Made by a program: the position numbers and the translations under genes | Notes under the pieces: model-generated | The model's database searches: none | What the model was told of the DNA's origin: nothing | The model's input: the letters and a program-made list of their open reading frames with translations, nothing else | Shown here: positions 35,674 to 48,091 of the stretch, in pieces | How positions within the stretch are numbered: position 1 is the stretch's first letter | Layout: the number at the start of each line of letters is the position of its first letter | NCBI GenBank assembly: GCA_024500155.1 | Contig: CM044876.1 | Span: forward strand, 11,041,001 to 11,105,000 | Origin: Chenopodium formosanum | Lineage: Eukaryota; Streptophyta; Magnoliopsida; Caryophyllales; Amaranthaceae | Direction: 5' to 3' | Length of the DNA: 64,000 nt

Positions 35674-36873
35674 TTATAAATTAGAATACTTGTTCGGCTT
35701 AAATTGATTTATTGGCCTAAATTGTTACGGGAGTATATTTTTATTTTTGTCTTGTCTAGTATTCCCTCTGTTTTATTTAAATGTCAATAATTCTTATTTA
35801 CTTCATCTGTATATTATTACTTGCTTCTTATTTCAATGCGCCGAGTTTTAAGAGTAATGGTTAAAAGTAATAAAATGTGATAGAATTGGAGTTGGTGGAA
35901 AAGGCAAAAGTAAGTATAGGTGAGGAGTGAAAGTATGAAAAATATTAAAATATGATATGAGGGGATAACTAGTAGGGAAAAATAAAAGTAAAATATTGTT
36001 AAAATTTTTCAATTTAAGAAATAGAGCAAGTAATAAAATGCAGTTACAAAAGAAAAGTGGAGCAAGTAATAAAACATAGAAAGATTTATACACCGCTATT
36101 TCAGAATAAGCAATGCGATCAAATTACACACTTGCTAATCTTTTATTTCGACCCTAAAAATTAGGGTTTAAAAAAAAACCCTAAATATTAGTTACATTAA
36201 TAAAAAGTTATTAAAAAATTAATATTAAGAAACTTTATATCAATATCTACTTAAAAACATATAAAATCAAAATTACTCAAATTTAATACTCCTAATGGTA
36301 CCAGTAAAAAAAATATATCAATTGTGTCAAGGAACAAAAGAAATATGAAACAAATGTGGTAAACCTTGTACTCTGTATAATCGTACTCATTTCATTTCAA
36401 AATAAATGGTCTTAGCTTAATTTTTACTCTATTCACATACACTATTTTTCTCTATTACTAAGTATTTCATTACGCACAAGATGAATAGAGTCATCGACAA
36501 ATTGACATTTTTTTTTTTTGACAAGAGCTTGACATTTGTTTTGATTGAAACACAAGAGTGTTTGTTTGGGAATTGGGATATCTCGAAATTAAAAGACTAT
36601 CTAAATATCTAATACGAGTGCCAACCCAAAAGACACGAAAGACAAAGTAGAAGTAGAAGTGTAAAAATTCAACGCCCTCTTTTGAACGCCGCCTTTGATA
36701 ATTCTACACCACACGACAAGCAAGCCACATCCCACATGAGTTGGGCAACAGGTCACAGGTGATCTAATGCCCCTCTCATCAATGCTAAATTTGTTGGAAA
36801 ATCAACCTAGTACCTTTTTTTTACTGGGAAGGAATCCTATTATTTAGCTAATTAACTCCATTAAAAATATATA
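35674..36873. other. Intergenic sequence between LYK copies A and B
   Basis: AT-rich. It includes a stretch (about 36660-36770) similar to DNA about 700 bp upstream of copy A. No gene seen. Confidence 0.45.
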
Positions 36874-36971
36874 CTACCTCCGTTACAGGTTATGTGCAAC
36901 GATTTGACATAAAGTACTAAAGTAGAGAGGGAAAATGTCTAATCGTTGCACATAATCTGTAACGGAGGTAG
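36874..36971. mobile_element. Hairpin Stowaway-like MITE (98 bp)
   Basis: CTACCTCCGTTACAGGTTAT is mirrored by ATAATCTGTAACGGAGGTAG, with TA on both sides. It lies about 580 bp upstream of LYK copy B. Confidence 0.85.
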
Positions 36972-37556
36972 TATATACTTGTAATAAACAAATTAGAGCT
37001 GTTACAAACATTATTGGCAAGGAGAAGAACTTCTTCCGAACTTCAACCCTTATGTATTTTTTAATTTAGTATATGCGGACTGAATACTTTAAAAGTAAGG
37101 GATCTCCACTCTCGAACTGTCTCTGGTAGAGATCGAACCTCTAAAATCAAAACTAAAAGGTTTAATCTTTGTTTCAAAATCAAATTTAGCTTGTAATATC
37201 CATATTATATGTGTCTTCGGTAGCTATATAATTTGTTGCTCGATTTAAGAATATCATTAAGAACAGGACATGTATGGTTGTATTGAGAGGCAAGTAGGCA
37301 ACTTATAGTACTGTACTTGTAATTAAGATGAAAAAGAAAAAGAAGAATAGAAAATTCTACTGCACCTTTATGCAATTGAACCAACCACTTTCAATGTGCA
37401 GATCCTTATCTGAAAAAGAGTGAAAACACAATTGTTCAACATAAAAATGACTGACTCCCATGACCAGTACTAATGCAGTTCACATCCAAACTCATAAAAT
37501 GACAACCAATTTTTGAGCTTTCACAATTTCACAAAAAAAAACCCAAAATCCCAAAA
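36972..37556. promoter_or_regulatory. Upstream region of LYK copy B
   Basis: 37345-37475 resembles 42250-42412 upstream of copy C, including the shared phrases CAACCACTTTCAATGT and GACTCCCATGAC. GAGGTTCGATCTCT-like sequence on the minus strand at about 37132-37144 resembles a SINE B box. Confidence 0.5.
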
Positions 37557-40500
37557 ATGTTCCCAAAAACTCCTCATTTGAATCAATTCTACTGTCTAAT
37601 TCTGCTACTTTTCCTCAACATAATCCACCATTCAAATTCTCAACCCTCCACAAATGGCTACACTTGCTCAATCAACAGCACAACCACCAATTTCCCATGT
37701 CAAACCTATGTGTTATACAGAGCTAAACCCCCAAATTTCATAGACCTTGCTTCAATTGCTGATGTCTTCAATGTCAGCAGACTTACAATCTCAAAACCCA
37801 GTAATATTTCAAACCCATCTTTATCTCTTCTCCCAAATCAACCCCTTTTCATCCCCATTTCTTGTGGGTGTCACCCAGTTCAGAATCAAACCCTCAAATC
37901 CATCTCTTTTGCTAATATGACCTATACTTTCAAAAAAGATGACACCTTTTACTATGTTTCTACTCAAATTTATGGTAATCTTACTACTTACCAATCTACT
38001 ATGATTGTTAACCCTAATGATGATGTTCTAAATCTTACTATTGGGGGTGATTACTATTTTCCTATTTTTTGTAAGTGTCCTAATAATACCCAGTTGAGGA
38101 ATAATGTTAATTTCTTGGTTACTTATGTTTTTCAGCCTGGTGATAGTTTGAGTAGTATTGCATCTTTGTTTGGAGTAACTAGGCAGTCTATTGTTGATTT
38201 AAATGGGAATGATTTTAAGCCTTTTGATACAGTTTTCGTTCCGGTTTCGAAACTTGTTAAGCTTAATCAACCCCCTGGTGTTCCTACTAATCAGACTAAT
38301 AGTGGAAGTAATCAAACAATTATTGTTAATAGTAACAATGATCATAAAGGGGCTGTTGTTGGCTTAGGTGTTGGATTGGGTGTTAGTGTTTTGTTGCTTG
38401 TTTTGGTTTCTGGGTTGTTGATTTATAGGGAAAATGAGTATAAGAAAAAGTTGAAGGAGATAGATTTTGAGGTAATTAGTAGGCAGGAAAATGTAGGGAA
38501 AGGTAGTGAAAGGAGGATTTTGAAGCAATTAGAACAGAATATGTTATTAGCTGATGTTTCTGAAACTTTGGATAAGTATAAGATTTTCGAAATCGATGAA
38601 TTGAGAAAGGCTACTGATGGATTTGATGAGAGGAAGGTGATACAAGGTTCTGTTTATAAAGGTTGTATTGATGGGAAATTTTATGCTATCAAGAAGATGA
38701 AGTGGAATGCTTATGAAGAATTAAAGATCTTGCAGAAGGTATATCTTTTTTTTGTCCTTGTTTCAATCTTTATATGTATTTTTTGTGATGATTTTTGTGT
38801 ATGTATTTAGTATATTGAAATTCGGCTAGAATAGAGTATTTCTATGTATGGAGTATGAGCTACTTTGCAGCCTTGTTTAAACAAGAATCATTGTCCCGGA
38901 GCATGCTATTTATTTGTCTAGTGCGTTCTTGGATGATATATTGATGTGTTCTATATATTCATGTAGTATTCTGTCATTTTTTTGGTTAGGTTGGATTTGA
39001 TATTAGTAGGTTTTGCTTAGATGATGTATGTTCTATAGTTGTTAGGCTGATCTTTGGATCAGGAAGAAGCACACAAGTCCGTAAATTATTACTAGAGCCA
39101 TTGGAATTAGATATAAGAATGTACCACCAAAACAGTCCAAGGCCAGGTACCCCCAAAATTGTGCTTATGCCCCTGGCCATACATACCACTACTACTCCCA
39201 TCCATTAATTGTTTCATTCATGTCCGAGACTCCGAGCTAACAAGCTTGCTGTATCCCAAACAAACCATAAATTTGAATTAGTTCTTTGATGTGATTGCAA
39301 GTACCTCAAGTATGTTTAATAAGGGGCCAAAGTAGGCTGTACAAAAGTCTTTGAAGTGTGATTGAAACAGGGGAAAAAACAAGTGTCCTGTGGAATTAGA
39401 GAGTAAAAACCGTGATGTGGATTAGAGTCTAAGACATAGAAAGGCGGTTTTCTTAGCTAAACTAATATTAAATAATACATCAATATTATAACTAGGGTTT
39501 AGGTGTTGATTTTTGACTCATTATTGACTATAATCTATTTGAAATTGTGATTTTATTATTGGAGGTTTGCTTAAAGAATTGTTTATATGGTTGGTTGAAT
39601 AATTTAACAACTAATGTCAGTGGACAGTGTGTTAGATTGAATTAAAATAAAAACACTGCTGATTTATATTATTGAACTTCTTGGAATTATTAGTTTGTCT
39701 TGGAAGCATCACTGTTAGCACTTAGCATTATTTGATAAAATTCTAGAATTTTTTTCTGCCAAATTGTTGTTATTATACCATGAGCTATATTTGATGAATT
39801 TTAGAATATTTTTTTTTCTGCCAAATTGTTGTTTTAATACCATGGGCTATATTTGATGAATTTTAGAATTTTTTTTCTGCCAAATTGTAGTTTTTATACC
39901 ATGTGTTAAAATAGATGTGCAGTATACAATGAACTAGTTCAAATTACTCTGCAAGTTTTAGACTAGCTACTAAATTTCAATGTCTCGTCGACTTGGTGTT
40001 ACCTTTTTTACAGCTTTTCTTCGGAAGGATGGGGGAAATCGCTGAAAATCCTTTATTTAAACGAGGAAATAATATGACAATTAAATTCGAGTGGAAATAG
40101 AATGATTAAGATTTTTAATCTTGATACAATTTCCTCCTGTTGTTTGCAGGTGAATCATGGAAATTTGGTCAGATTGGAAGGATTTTCCATAGACCCTGAA
40201 GATGCAACTTGCTATCTAGTATATGAGTTCATCGAAAATGGGTCTCTTCATTCATGGCTACACGAGAACAAGGGAAAATTAAACTGGAAAACTAGACTAA
40301 GAATATCTATCGATATTGCAAATGGTCTGCAGTACATCCATGAGCATACAAGACCTCAAGTGGTTCACAAAGACATTAAGAGCAGCAACATTCTCCTTGA
40401 CGCCAACATGAGAGCTAAGATTGCCAATTTTGGGCTAGCAAGGTCTGGGTGCAATGCTATTACAATGCACATTGTAGGAACCCAAGGGTATATTGCACCT

Positions 40501-40884
40501 GAATACTTGACTGATGGTATAGTCTCTCCAAAAATGGACGTCTTCTCATTTGGAGTAATTTTGCTCGAGTTGCTATCAGGTAGAGAGGCCATCGACGAGG
40601 AGGGAAAAGTACTTTGGGCTAGTGCCCATGAAATTTGGGACTGCACTGATGAAGCTGAAAAGGTGAAGAAGTTGATGGAGTGGATAGACAAGTTCCTTCA
40701 AAAGGAATCTTGTTCGGTTGAGGCCTTGACAAACATCATGAATGTGGCTGTTGCTTGTGTTAATAAGGATCCCTCAAAACGGCCAAGTATGGTAGATGTT
40801 GTGTATGCATTGTGCAAGAGCGATGACCTCTTCTACGACATATCAGGAAATGAGTTTTCTACATCTCCCATTACAGCAAGGTAG
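37557..40884 (+). CDS. LysM receptor-like (pseudo)kinase, LYK4/LYK5-type, copy B
   Basis: Exon 1 is 37557-38738, intron 38739-40149, exon 2 40150-40884: 638 residues plus TAG, phase 0. Layout matches copy A: signal peptide (about 1-29), three LysM modules with FPCQTY, CGC and CKC cysteines, membrane helix (about 265-290) and kinase-like domain. The loop is VIQGSVYKG, the Lys is in AIKK, the catalytic loop is HKDIKSSN (about 467) and NFG replaces DFG (about 487). By eye exon 2 differs from copy A at about 14 of 244 residues, while exon 1 is clearly more diverged. Compared with copy A it has an inserted NSGSNQT-type stretch before the membrane helix, shared with copy C, so B and C look like the younger pair. 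The intron carries a three-unit tandem repeat near 39733-39905. Confidence 0.95.
39733..39905. repeat. Tandem repeat of about 60-65 bp, three units, in LYK copy B intron
   Basis: Three units each contain TTCTGCCAAATTGT followed by ATACCATG and TTTGAT(G)AATTTTAGAAT. The copies differ mainly in the length of the T-run. Confidence 0.85.
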
Positions 40885-41108
40885 AACAAAAAAGGTATAT
40901 TTAGGTTGAGATACTGCCTGTAGTGGTGGTCTTTGATCTGTAGATGGTATAAATATGTGATTGCTTGCTTTATAGATGAATTTTTTGTTGTTTACCTTAA
41001 ACTTATTTATTGGTTATTTGGTATAAGAGAAACAAATGCAAATAATAATGTATTATAGGCGAAGATAAAGCTTGTGTTAGGCTGTTAGCGGGATGATAGA
41101 TTATATAT

Positions 41109-41355
41109 GAATAACTTTTGTATACATCCGGTGTACAGTAATTTACTGTACATCGGGGGTCACTTTTTATTAATTTTAGGGTCACTTTTACAATTTTTTG
41201 GGTAACTTCTATCAGTAAAGCATAAATACTTCGTAACTTTTATTTATGTCAGGGTAACTTTTATTCATATTAGGGTAACTTTTGTTCATTTTAGGGGTAA
41301 CTTTATAACGGATGTTCAATATTTATTGTACATCCGATTTATTTAAAAGTTTGTC
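41109..41355. mobile_element. Small MULE-like element with GGGTAACTTTT repeats (247 bp)
   Basis: A perfect 9-bp direct repeat, ATTATATAT, flanks it at 41100-41108 and 41356-41364. The ends GAATAACTTTTGTATACATC and (inward) GACAAACTTTTAAATAAATC form imperfect inverted repeats, continuing through a shared GGTGTAC/GGATGTAC. The interior repeats GGGTAACTTTTAT. Confidence 0.75.
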
Positions 41356-41364
41356 ATTATATAT

Positions 41365-42547
41365 AGAGAGATTTGTGATAGTCTCATATTTTGGTGGCCT
41401 TTTATGTACTCTGTCCAAATAATCTGTACATATGTTTCTTCTTAGCCAAAGGGTGTTAATTTTAGATGTGTGGAGGCATTAGCTTTGTATTGATATGCAT
41501 TTCTAAATTACCTCTTTTTTTTTTATAAGATTTATTATGTACTTATAATCAAATGTAGTAATGGTCAAAAATGTTCTCTTTAACTCTTAATCTGAACTTA
41601 ATTATTCTTGCATGAATATGCACGAACAAGACAACATGATATATCACTATGTGTAATAGGCTTAGATCATACTACGTATATATTTTAAAATATGATTAGG
41701 CATAATTTGATAAATCAAAGCAGGCATATATAAAGTAATATTGGCATAAGCACGCAAGCTGACATGCAATGGGACATGGAGATGGGCAATTGGACTGGTG
41801 TAGACTTGATTAAAGCTAACCCGGTCTGAATACTGCTAGGTTTGAGCAAAATTTTGAAACTTATCCAGGCCTTTTTTAGAAAATAGATTTTAAGCTACCT
41901 AAAAATTCAATTTGATTTAAAATTTTGGCCCGAAATAGCATGTTTTGGCATTGTTTTTCGGCCTGAAATGGACCAATATTTTGGGCAAATTCCGGCCCGT
42001 GATCACCTCTAGACACAAATTCCGGCCCGTGATCACCTCTAGACACAAATTCCGGCCGGTGTCTAAGCCACCCTTTTGAGAATTTCAACATAGCAAGTAA
42101 ACAGTGGATTGAGCTAACCAATTCTGAAGAACGCATGTGAGCCTAATACGAGACACAGTCCAAAACCATCTTTAAAAGCGAGACTTAACATTGTATTGAG
42201 ATTTGAGAGGCAATCATGAACACAAGAGAGGAACAAGAGAGAGGGATAATACAAGAAGAAAATTCTTCTGCAGAGTTCCATTCAACTAGTGCAATTGATC
42301 AACCACTTTCAATGTCCAACACATCCCTATCTTAAGAATACAGACACAATTTCTGATTTCCTCATTAGAAGGGGCCCAATAAATAACAGACTCCCATGAC
42401 TAGTACTTATGCAACTAACATTCAAACTTATAATAGGAATAACAGCCAAGCAAGATAACCAATTTTTGACAATTCTACTATTGAGAATTCACTAAACTTA
42501 ATACAGAGTATACCTTCATTCCTTCAATTCACATTCACCAATTCACC
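41365..42547. other. Intergenic and upstream region of LYK copy C
   Basis: Contains a hAT-like end (GATCACCTCTAGAC) amplified as a 30-bp tandem repeat at about 41986-42055. From about 42219 it holds sequence similar to the copy B promoter, with GACTCCCATGACTAGTACTT at 42390. Confidence 0.5.
41986..42055. repeat. 30-bp tandem repeat, about 2.3 units
   Basis: CAAATTCCGGCCCGTGATCA recurs at 30-bp spacing from 41986 and 42016, with a third partial unit. The unit contains the GATCACCTCTA terminus of the hAT-like family seen at 7027-7317. Confidence 0.85.
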
Positions 42548-42555
42548 TATAAATA
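42548..42555 (+). promoter_or_regulatory. Possible TATA box of LYK copy C
   Basis: TATAAATA lies 45 bp upstream of the ATG at 42593. This leaves a short leader but is otherwise a good match. Confidence 0.45.
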
Positions 42556-42592
42556 ACACATTAAAAAATCAATACAAAGAATCCCAAAAAAA

Positions 42593-45448
42593 ATGTTGCC
42601 AAAAATCTCTCATTTGAGTAATTTCAACTGTCTAATTCTGCTACTTTTCCTCAATATAATCCACCATTCAAAATCTGAACCAACTACAAATGGCTACACT
42701 TGCACAATCAACAGCACAACCACCAATTACCCCTGTCAAACCTATGTATTATACAGAGCTTCATCCCCTAATTTCTTAGACCTTGCTTCAATTGGTGACA
42801 TCTTCAATGTCAGCAGACTTTCAATCTCAAAACCCAGTAATATTTCAAACCCATCTTCATCTCTTCTCCCAAATCAACCCCTTTTCATCCCCATTTCATG
42901 TGGTTGTCACCCAGTTCAAAATCAAACCCTCAAATCCATCTCTTTTGCTAATATGACCTATACTTTCAAACCAAATGACAATTTCTATTATGTTTCTACT
43001 CAAATTTATGGTTATCTTACTACTTATGAATCTACTGAAATTGTTAACCCAAATCTTGATGTTCATAATCTTCCTGTTGGGGGTGAATATAGTTTTCCTA
43101 TATTTTGTAAGTGTCCTAATAATACCCAGTTGAGGAATAATGTTAGCTTCTTGGTTTCTTATGTTTTTCAGCCTGATGATAATTTGAGTAGTATTGCATC
43201 TTTGTTTGGAGTAACTAGGCAGTCTATTGTTGATGTAAATGGGGATGATCCTAAAGTTTTTGATACAGTTTTCGTTCCGGTTTCGAAACTTGTTAAGCTT
43301 AATCAACCAATTCAACCTCCTGGTGCTCCTAATAATCAGACTAATAGTGGGAGTAATCAGACTATTGTGGTAAATAGTAAGAGTGATCATAAAGGGGCTG
43401 CTGTTGGTTTAGGTGTTGGAATGGGTGTTAGTATTTTGTTGCTTGTATTGGTTTCTGGGGTGTCAATTTATAGGGAAGTTGACTACAGGAAAAAGTCAAA
43501 GGAGAGAGAGTTTGAGGTGATTAATAGGCAGGAGAATGCAAGGAAAGGTAGTGAGAGGAGGATTTTGAATCAATTAGAACAGAATTTGCTGTTGGCTGAT
43601 GTTTCTGATACTATGGATAAGTATAAGATTTATGAAATTGATGAATTGAGAAATGCTACTGATGGGTTTGATGAAAAAAGTGTGATTTATGGTTCTGTTT
43701 ATAAAGGTTGTATTGATGGGAAATTTTATGCTATTAAAAAGATGGAATGGAATGCTTATGAAGAATTAAAGATCCTGCAAAAGGTATATCTCATTTTTAA
43801 CTTGTTCTTTTTTTTTTTCCTTTTTTTTTGTTTTTTGGAAGTATGGAGTATTTTTTTAAGAAAAAAATTCAATAGAAAAATCAATTAATTAATAAAAAAA
43901 TTACTCCCTATACAACATCTATAAAAGTTTTTTGAATTTTACAATTAATACAAGTACACAATGCAATAAATTGAATAAATTAAAGTTCTTTCAGACCGTA
44001 GAAAAAAGTAAATACTTATCTTTAAAGAGAGAAAACATTTGCCTTAGAAAAGGACGAGCTTTTATAAGATATAATCCGATAAAAGTCCCTTAAAAATTCA
44101 GCATGGAGTCTATGGTATTACAGATCGGAGAGCTGAGAGGGGATGGAAGAGCTAAATTTCCATAGTTAGGTGAATCGTTGCCGGATCATTTTGCAGTAGT
44201 TGTTTGAAAAACGACTACCCATTATTTTAGTGATATATAATATGATTGGTTTATTTTTTTCATCTTATTAAATGGTCACAATTAGTCTTATTATATCGAC
44301 AATGCAAATATATTTTTGAAATTTTCACTCCAACATAAAATAAATTTTTTTCTAGAAACTATAAAATAAGAATAAAAATAACATAAATGAAACTAAAAAA
44401 TTGATAAATAAAAAAAATTAAAAAAAAAAAAGTTGATAAAACTATTTTATACCTTAAGTAAAGTTATATAATTAATTACTTGGAAAAAATATATCAAATA
44501 TGAACTATATAACCATGAAAACCTTATGGTAGTCATAATTCAAATGACTACTGTAAAATTTTCAATCGTTGCCCCTGGAGTAGCACATTCTTAGGTGATT
44601 ATTGAGATATATGTGTGATATTGGATTGTTATATGATCAGAGTGCATGTAGTAATATGTCATGAAGTAATTAGCTCATGATGCAATTTAAATATTTCCTC
44701 TTGTCATTTGCAGGTGAATCATGGAAACTTGGTCAGATTGGAAGGATTTTCCATAGACCCTGAAGATGCTACTTGCTACCTAGTCTATGAGTTCATCGAA
44801 AATGGATCTCTTCATTTTTGGCTACACGAAAACAAGCAAAAATTAAACTGGAAAGCTAGACTAAGAATTTCAATCGATATTGCAAATGGTCTTCAATATT
44901 TCCATGAGCATACTAGACCACAAGTCGTTCACAAAGACATTAAGAGCAGCAATATTCTTCTAGACGCCAACATGAGAGCCAAGATTGCCAATTTCGGGTT
45001 AGCAAGGTCAGGGTGTAACGCTATTACAATGCACATTGTAGGCACCCAAGGGTATATTGCACCTGAATATTTAACTGATGGTGTAGTCTCTCCAAAAATG
45101 GACGTCTTCTCATTTGGAGTAGTCTTGCTCGAGTTGCTAACAGGTAGGGAGGCCATTGACAAGGAGGGAAAAGTACTTTGGGCTAGTGCCCATGAAATAT
45201 GGGACTACATTGATGAGACCGAAAAGGTGAAGAAGTTGATGGAGTGGATAGACGAGTTCCTACAAACGGAATCTTGTTCGGTTGAGGCCTTGACAAATAT
45301 GATGAATGTGGCTGTTGCTTGTGTTAATAAGGATCCCTCAAAGCGGCCGAGTATGGTAGATGTTGTGTATGTGTTGTGCAAGAGTGATGACCCCTTTTAT
45401 TATACGTCGGGAAATGAGTTTTCTACATCTTCCTTTACATCAAGATAG
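42593..45448 (+). CDS. LysM receptor-like (pseudo)kinase, LYK4/LYK5-type, copy C
   Basis: Exon 1 is 42593-43783, intron 43784-44713, exon 2 44714-45448: 641 residues plus TAG, phase 0. Signal peptide, LysM ectodomain (YPCQTY, CGC, CKC), membrane helix (about 268-292) and kinase-like domain follow the same plan. The glycine loop is VIYGSVYKG, the Lys is in AIKKMEWN, the catalytic loop is HKDIKSSN (about 470) and NFG replaces DFG (about 490). Differences peculiar to C include SSPNF for KPPNF after the first cysteine pair, FHEHT for IHEHT, and LLTGREAIDKEG in the C-lobe. The reading frame is open, so nothing suggests a pseudogene in the genetic sense; pseudokinase refers only to expected lack of phosphotransfer. 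Last copy of the array. Confidence 0.95.
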
Positions 45449-47587
45449 AACGGAAAAATATTTAGGTTGAGATGCATGTAGTCCCTGTATGTAGATGGTT
45501 GTTAAACAAATGAACACTAATAGTTTGTTTGTTGATAATGTATTTCCTAGTTAATAACATTATTAAAAACTTGTAAATCACTATTTAGGATTTCTTGACA
45601 ATTAACACCTACAATTGTTGCTGTTTTAGGAAAATGAGGGAAGACCGTTTGTGAGCCCATCATGACGTCATCTTTCAAAATGGTGGAAAGTTTAATCATT
45701 ATCATAAAATGTAGGTGGTAAATTTTAATAAAAATACGGTAAGTGGTAATTTCTAAAATAGCAACAATTGTATATAATAATTGTCAAAAAATCCCACAAT
45801 TTATTCCAAAGATAGATTATCTCTACGACACTACTCTTGTGAAAGAGTGTCAATTGTCAAACACTAAGTACAGTAGTCGTTAATTGCCATTAATTGCATG
45901 GGCCTATTAAATTTATTTTGGGCTCAAAACTTATGGGTGCTGGAACTAGAAGTCAAAGTGTAATGGTGGCTTTTCTTCCAAGACAAACAACGGCGGCAAC
46001 CCCCACTACTTGTCTAAGTCTCCTCCGTTGACCGTTGCTATTGTCCCTCCCCATAGTTCGAATAAGTACGGAGTAATAAATGGGTTAACATTAAGATATT
46101 TGGTCCATAAGGGCGAGTGATGAGACTCGATCACATGATCATCTAAAATTAGGAGGGAAGCTCTAGCTACTTGAGCTACCCTATCTTAGTAGGCGCTAAT
46201 CAATTCACTTTGTCTATAAGAAACGACAAATTGGATTGACATCTAAGTATCTAACTAATAATTAAACATTTAGGTTTATTAGTGTCAATATTCGACACGT
46301 TTAATTAAGTTGGTCATGTCAATGTTAAAGGTTTTCAACATGCATGTATATTAACTAAAATGGGCATGAATATGATAGATATAGTCCTTTGATAGCTCAA
46401 ATTTACAAGGTTTTTTTTTTTCTTTTTTTCATTCGTGCATGTCAACTTATTACTTTAGAGAATAGAGTAATGAACTACATCACCTCTACATTATGTACAA
46501 CGTACAAAATCCAAAAAAGGGGCAAATGGATATACTTGGAATCATCTCAAAAAAATTATACTTATTGCTAAAAAAAACCTAACAAACGCCAATGTCAAAT
46601 ATATATTTTTTAGCATCAAGAATCAAGATACTTGTAATCTAGTACTCCGTATTAGTTGTAGATGACTACATAATGTATGAGGTCAGATTTTAGAGAGCAT
46701 GTAAAAAGAAAAGAGAAAGAAACAAAGAATGTGCTTTACAGTTAATTTGAAGGTGTTAAAGATGATGGATTACGTAGTTAATTAATTAATCTAGTGGATT
46801 TCATATTTGGGTCTGAGTATGATTGCAATGTTTGTCATCATAGATTGGAGCTAGCTCACAATTCTTTACCTGCATTCTTCTTGATCCTACTCAACGTCTT
46901 TATTGTTTTTTGTATTTCTTGACTTTTTACACTATTTATATCGATGACATATATTGATATGTATTAACTTTGACTGTTTTTTTTTTACTACAATATACTC
47001 GTAATACAAAAAACACAAGTATTATTATGTAAGATGTTGTATTAATATGTAAGATGTTTTTAAATTAGTACTAATATATATTTTCACAATAAAAAGAATT
47101 GTTATAATATTTTGACTTCTAAAATAGTTGACTTTTTTTACTTTTACACTGTTAATATACTCATTTTAACTATAGTTATCTTATAAATATATTAGTAGAA
47201 TTAAGGATAAGGGAATCTCCACCTCAAAAATGCCTCTAATAAAGTTTGATTTCTCGGTAAAGTAATATATAAATTTTAACAGACTAAAGTATAAAAATTA
47301 GCTATGACATCATATAATATCATAAAGTTTATTTTCTCATATCAGATCAATCGTATTCATCAATGTGGCATGTGTGCGTGGTATGTCATAATCAAAAATG
47401 TCAAAATTAAAAGGACCCAATCGTTGCAAAAACTCTAAAAAGGTGCCTAAAAGTCTCCTTTTCACTACAAAATTCTTGTTGTATGTTTACATTGGCTCCT
47501 CCTTTAAACTATGGTACAGGTAGGCGTCCATCATATCATAATTACTCGATTTGCTCCAGCCTAGGGGTGACAATGGATAGGAAGTAA
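45449..47587. other. Intergenic region after the LYK array
   Basis: AT-rich with no gene. At about 46090-46195 the minus strand reads GGGTAGCTCAAGTAGCTAG and then GATCGAGTCTC, resembling Pol III A and B boxes at tRNA-like spacing, so a SINE remnant is likely there. Confidence 0.45.
46090..46195 (-). mobile_element. tRNA-derived SINE head candidate
   Basis: On the minus strand, A-box-like TAGCTCAAGTAGC is followed about 45 bp later by B-box-like GATCGAGTCTC. The tail was not delimited. Confidence 0.45.
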
Positions 47588-47733
47588 GGGTCTATTCTGA
47601 TTTATTAAATTGAGCATAACTGAAATGAACTGAATTGTATAGAGCTAAAATGAATTGTTTATGAGAGAAGGAAATTTGGAATCAAACTGAACTAAACTGA
47701 AATGATTGGAACTTAACTGAAGAGAATAGGCCC
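47588..47733. mobile_element. Tourist-like MITE, AACTGA family, copy 4
   Basis: GGGTCTATTC / GAATAGGCCC ends lie between TAA repeats (47585-47587 and 47734-47736), with AACTGA pentamers and the GAGAAGGAAATT core inside. Confidence 0.75.
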
Positions 47734-48091
47734 TAAGTCGACTGATGTTTCAGGCCTTCAGCCACCAACAATTTATTCGCCCAGCCGATTCATGCATCCA
47801 TTATTAAATTTACATCATTATAATACTTGATGTTTTCTACAATAAAATGCAATTCAATCCCTAACATTGCAAATATTAGACATTAGATTATTAAAAATAA
47901 AATTACTCCCTCTATTCCTATTGTGAGAGAAATATATGTGGTCAAAAAGTAATCAATAAATTAAAAGGAATAAAGGGATTAATTATTTTATTTATTTTTT
48001 TAGATATTTAATTGATGGGTGGATGGGTTGGATGGAATTCCATCCAAATCTGACCTGATCTATCTGTCGGATCTAACGATCATTTGTTTAA

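Noticed and set aside
42896..43390. 164-codon minus-strand frame
   Set aside because: It is antisense to the LysM ectodomain of copy C and low in complexity (Asn/Ile-rich).
23589..45448. A metabolic or defence gene cluster joining the decarboxylase and the LysM array
   Set aside because: The families have no known joint pathway, and intergenic DNA is ordinary; adjacency alone is not evidence.
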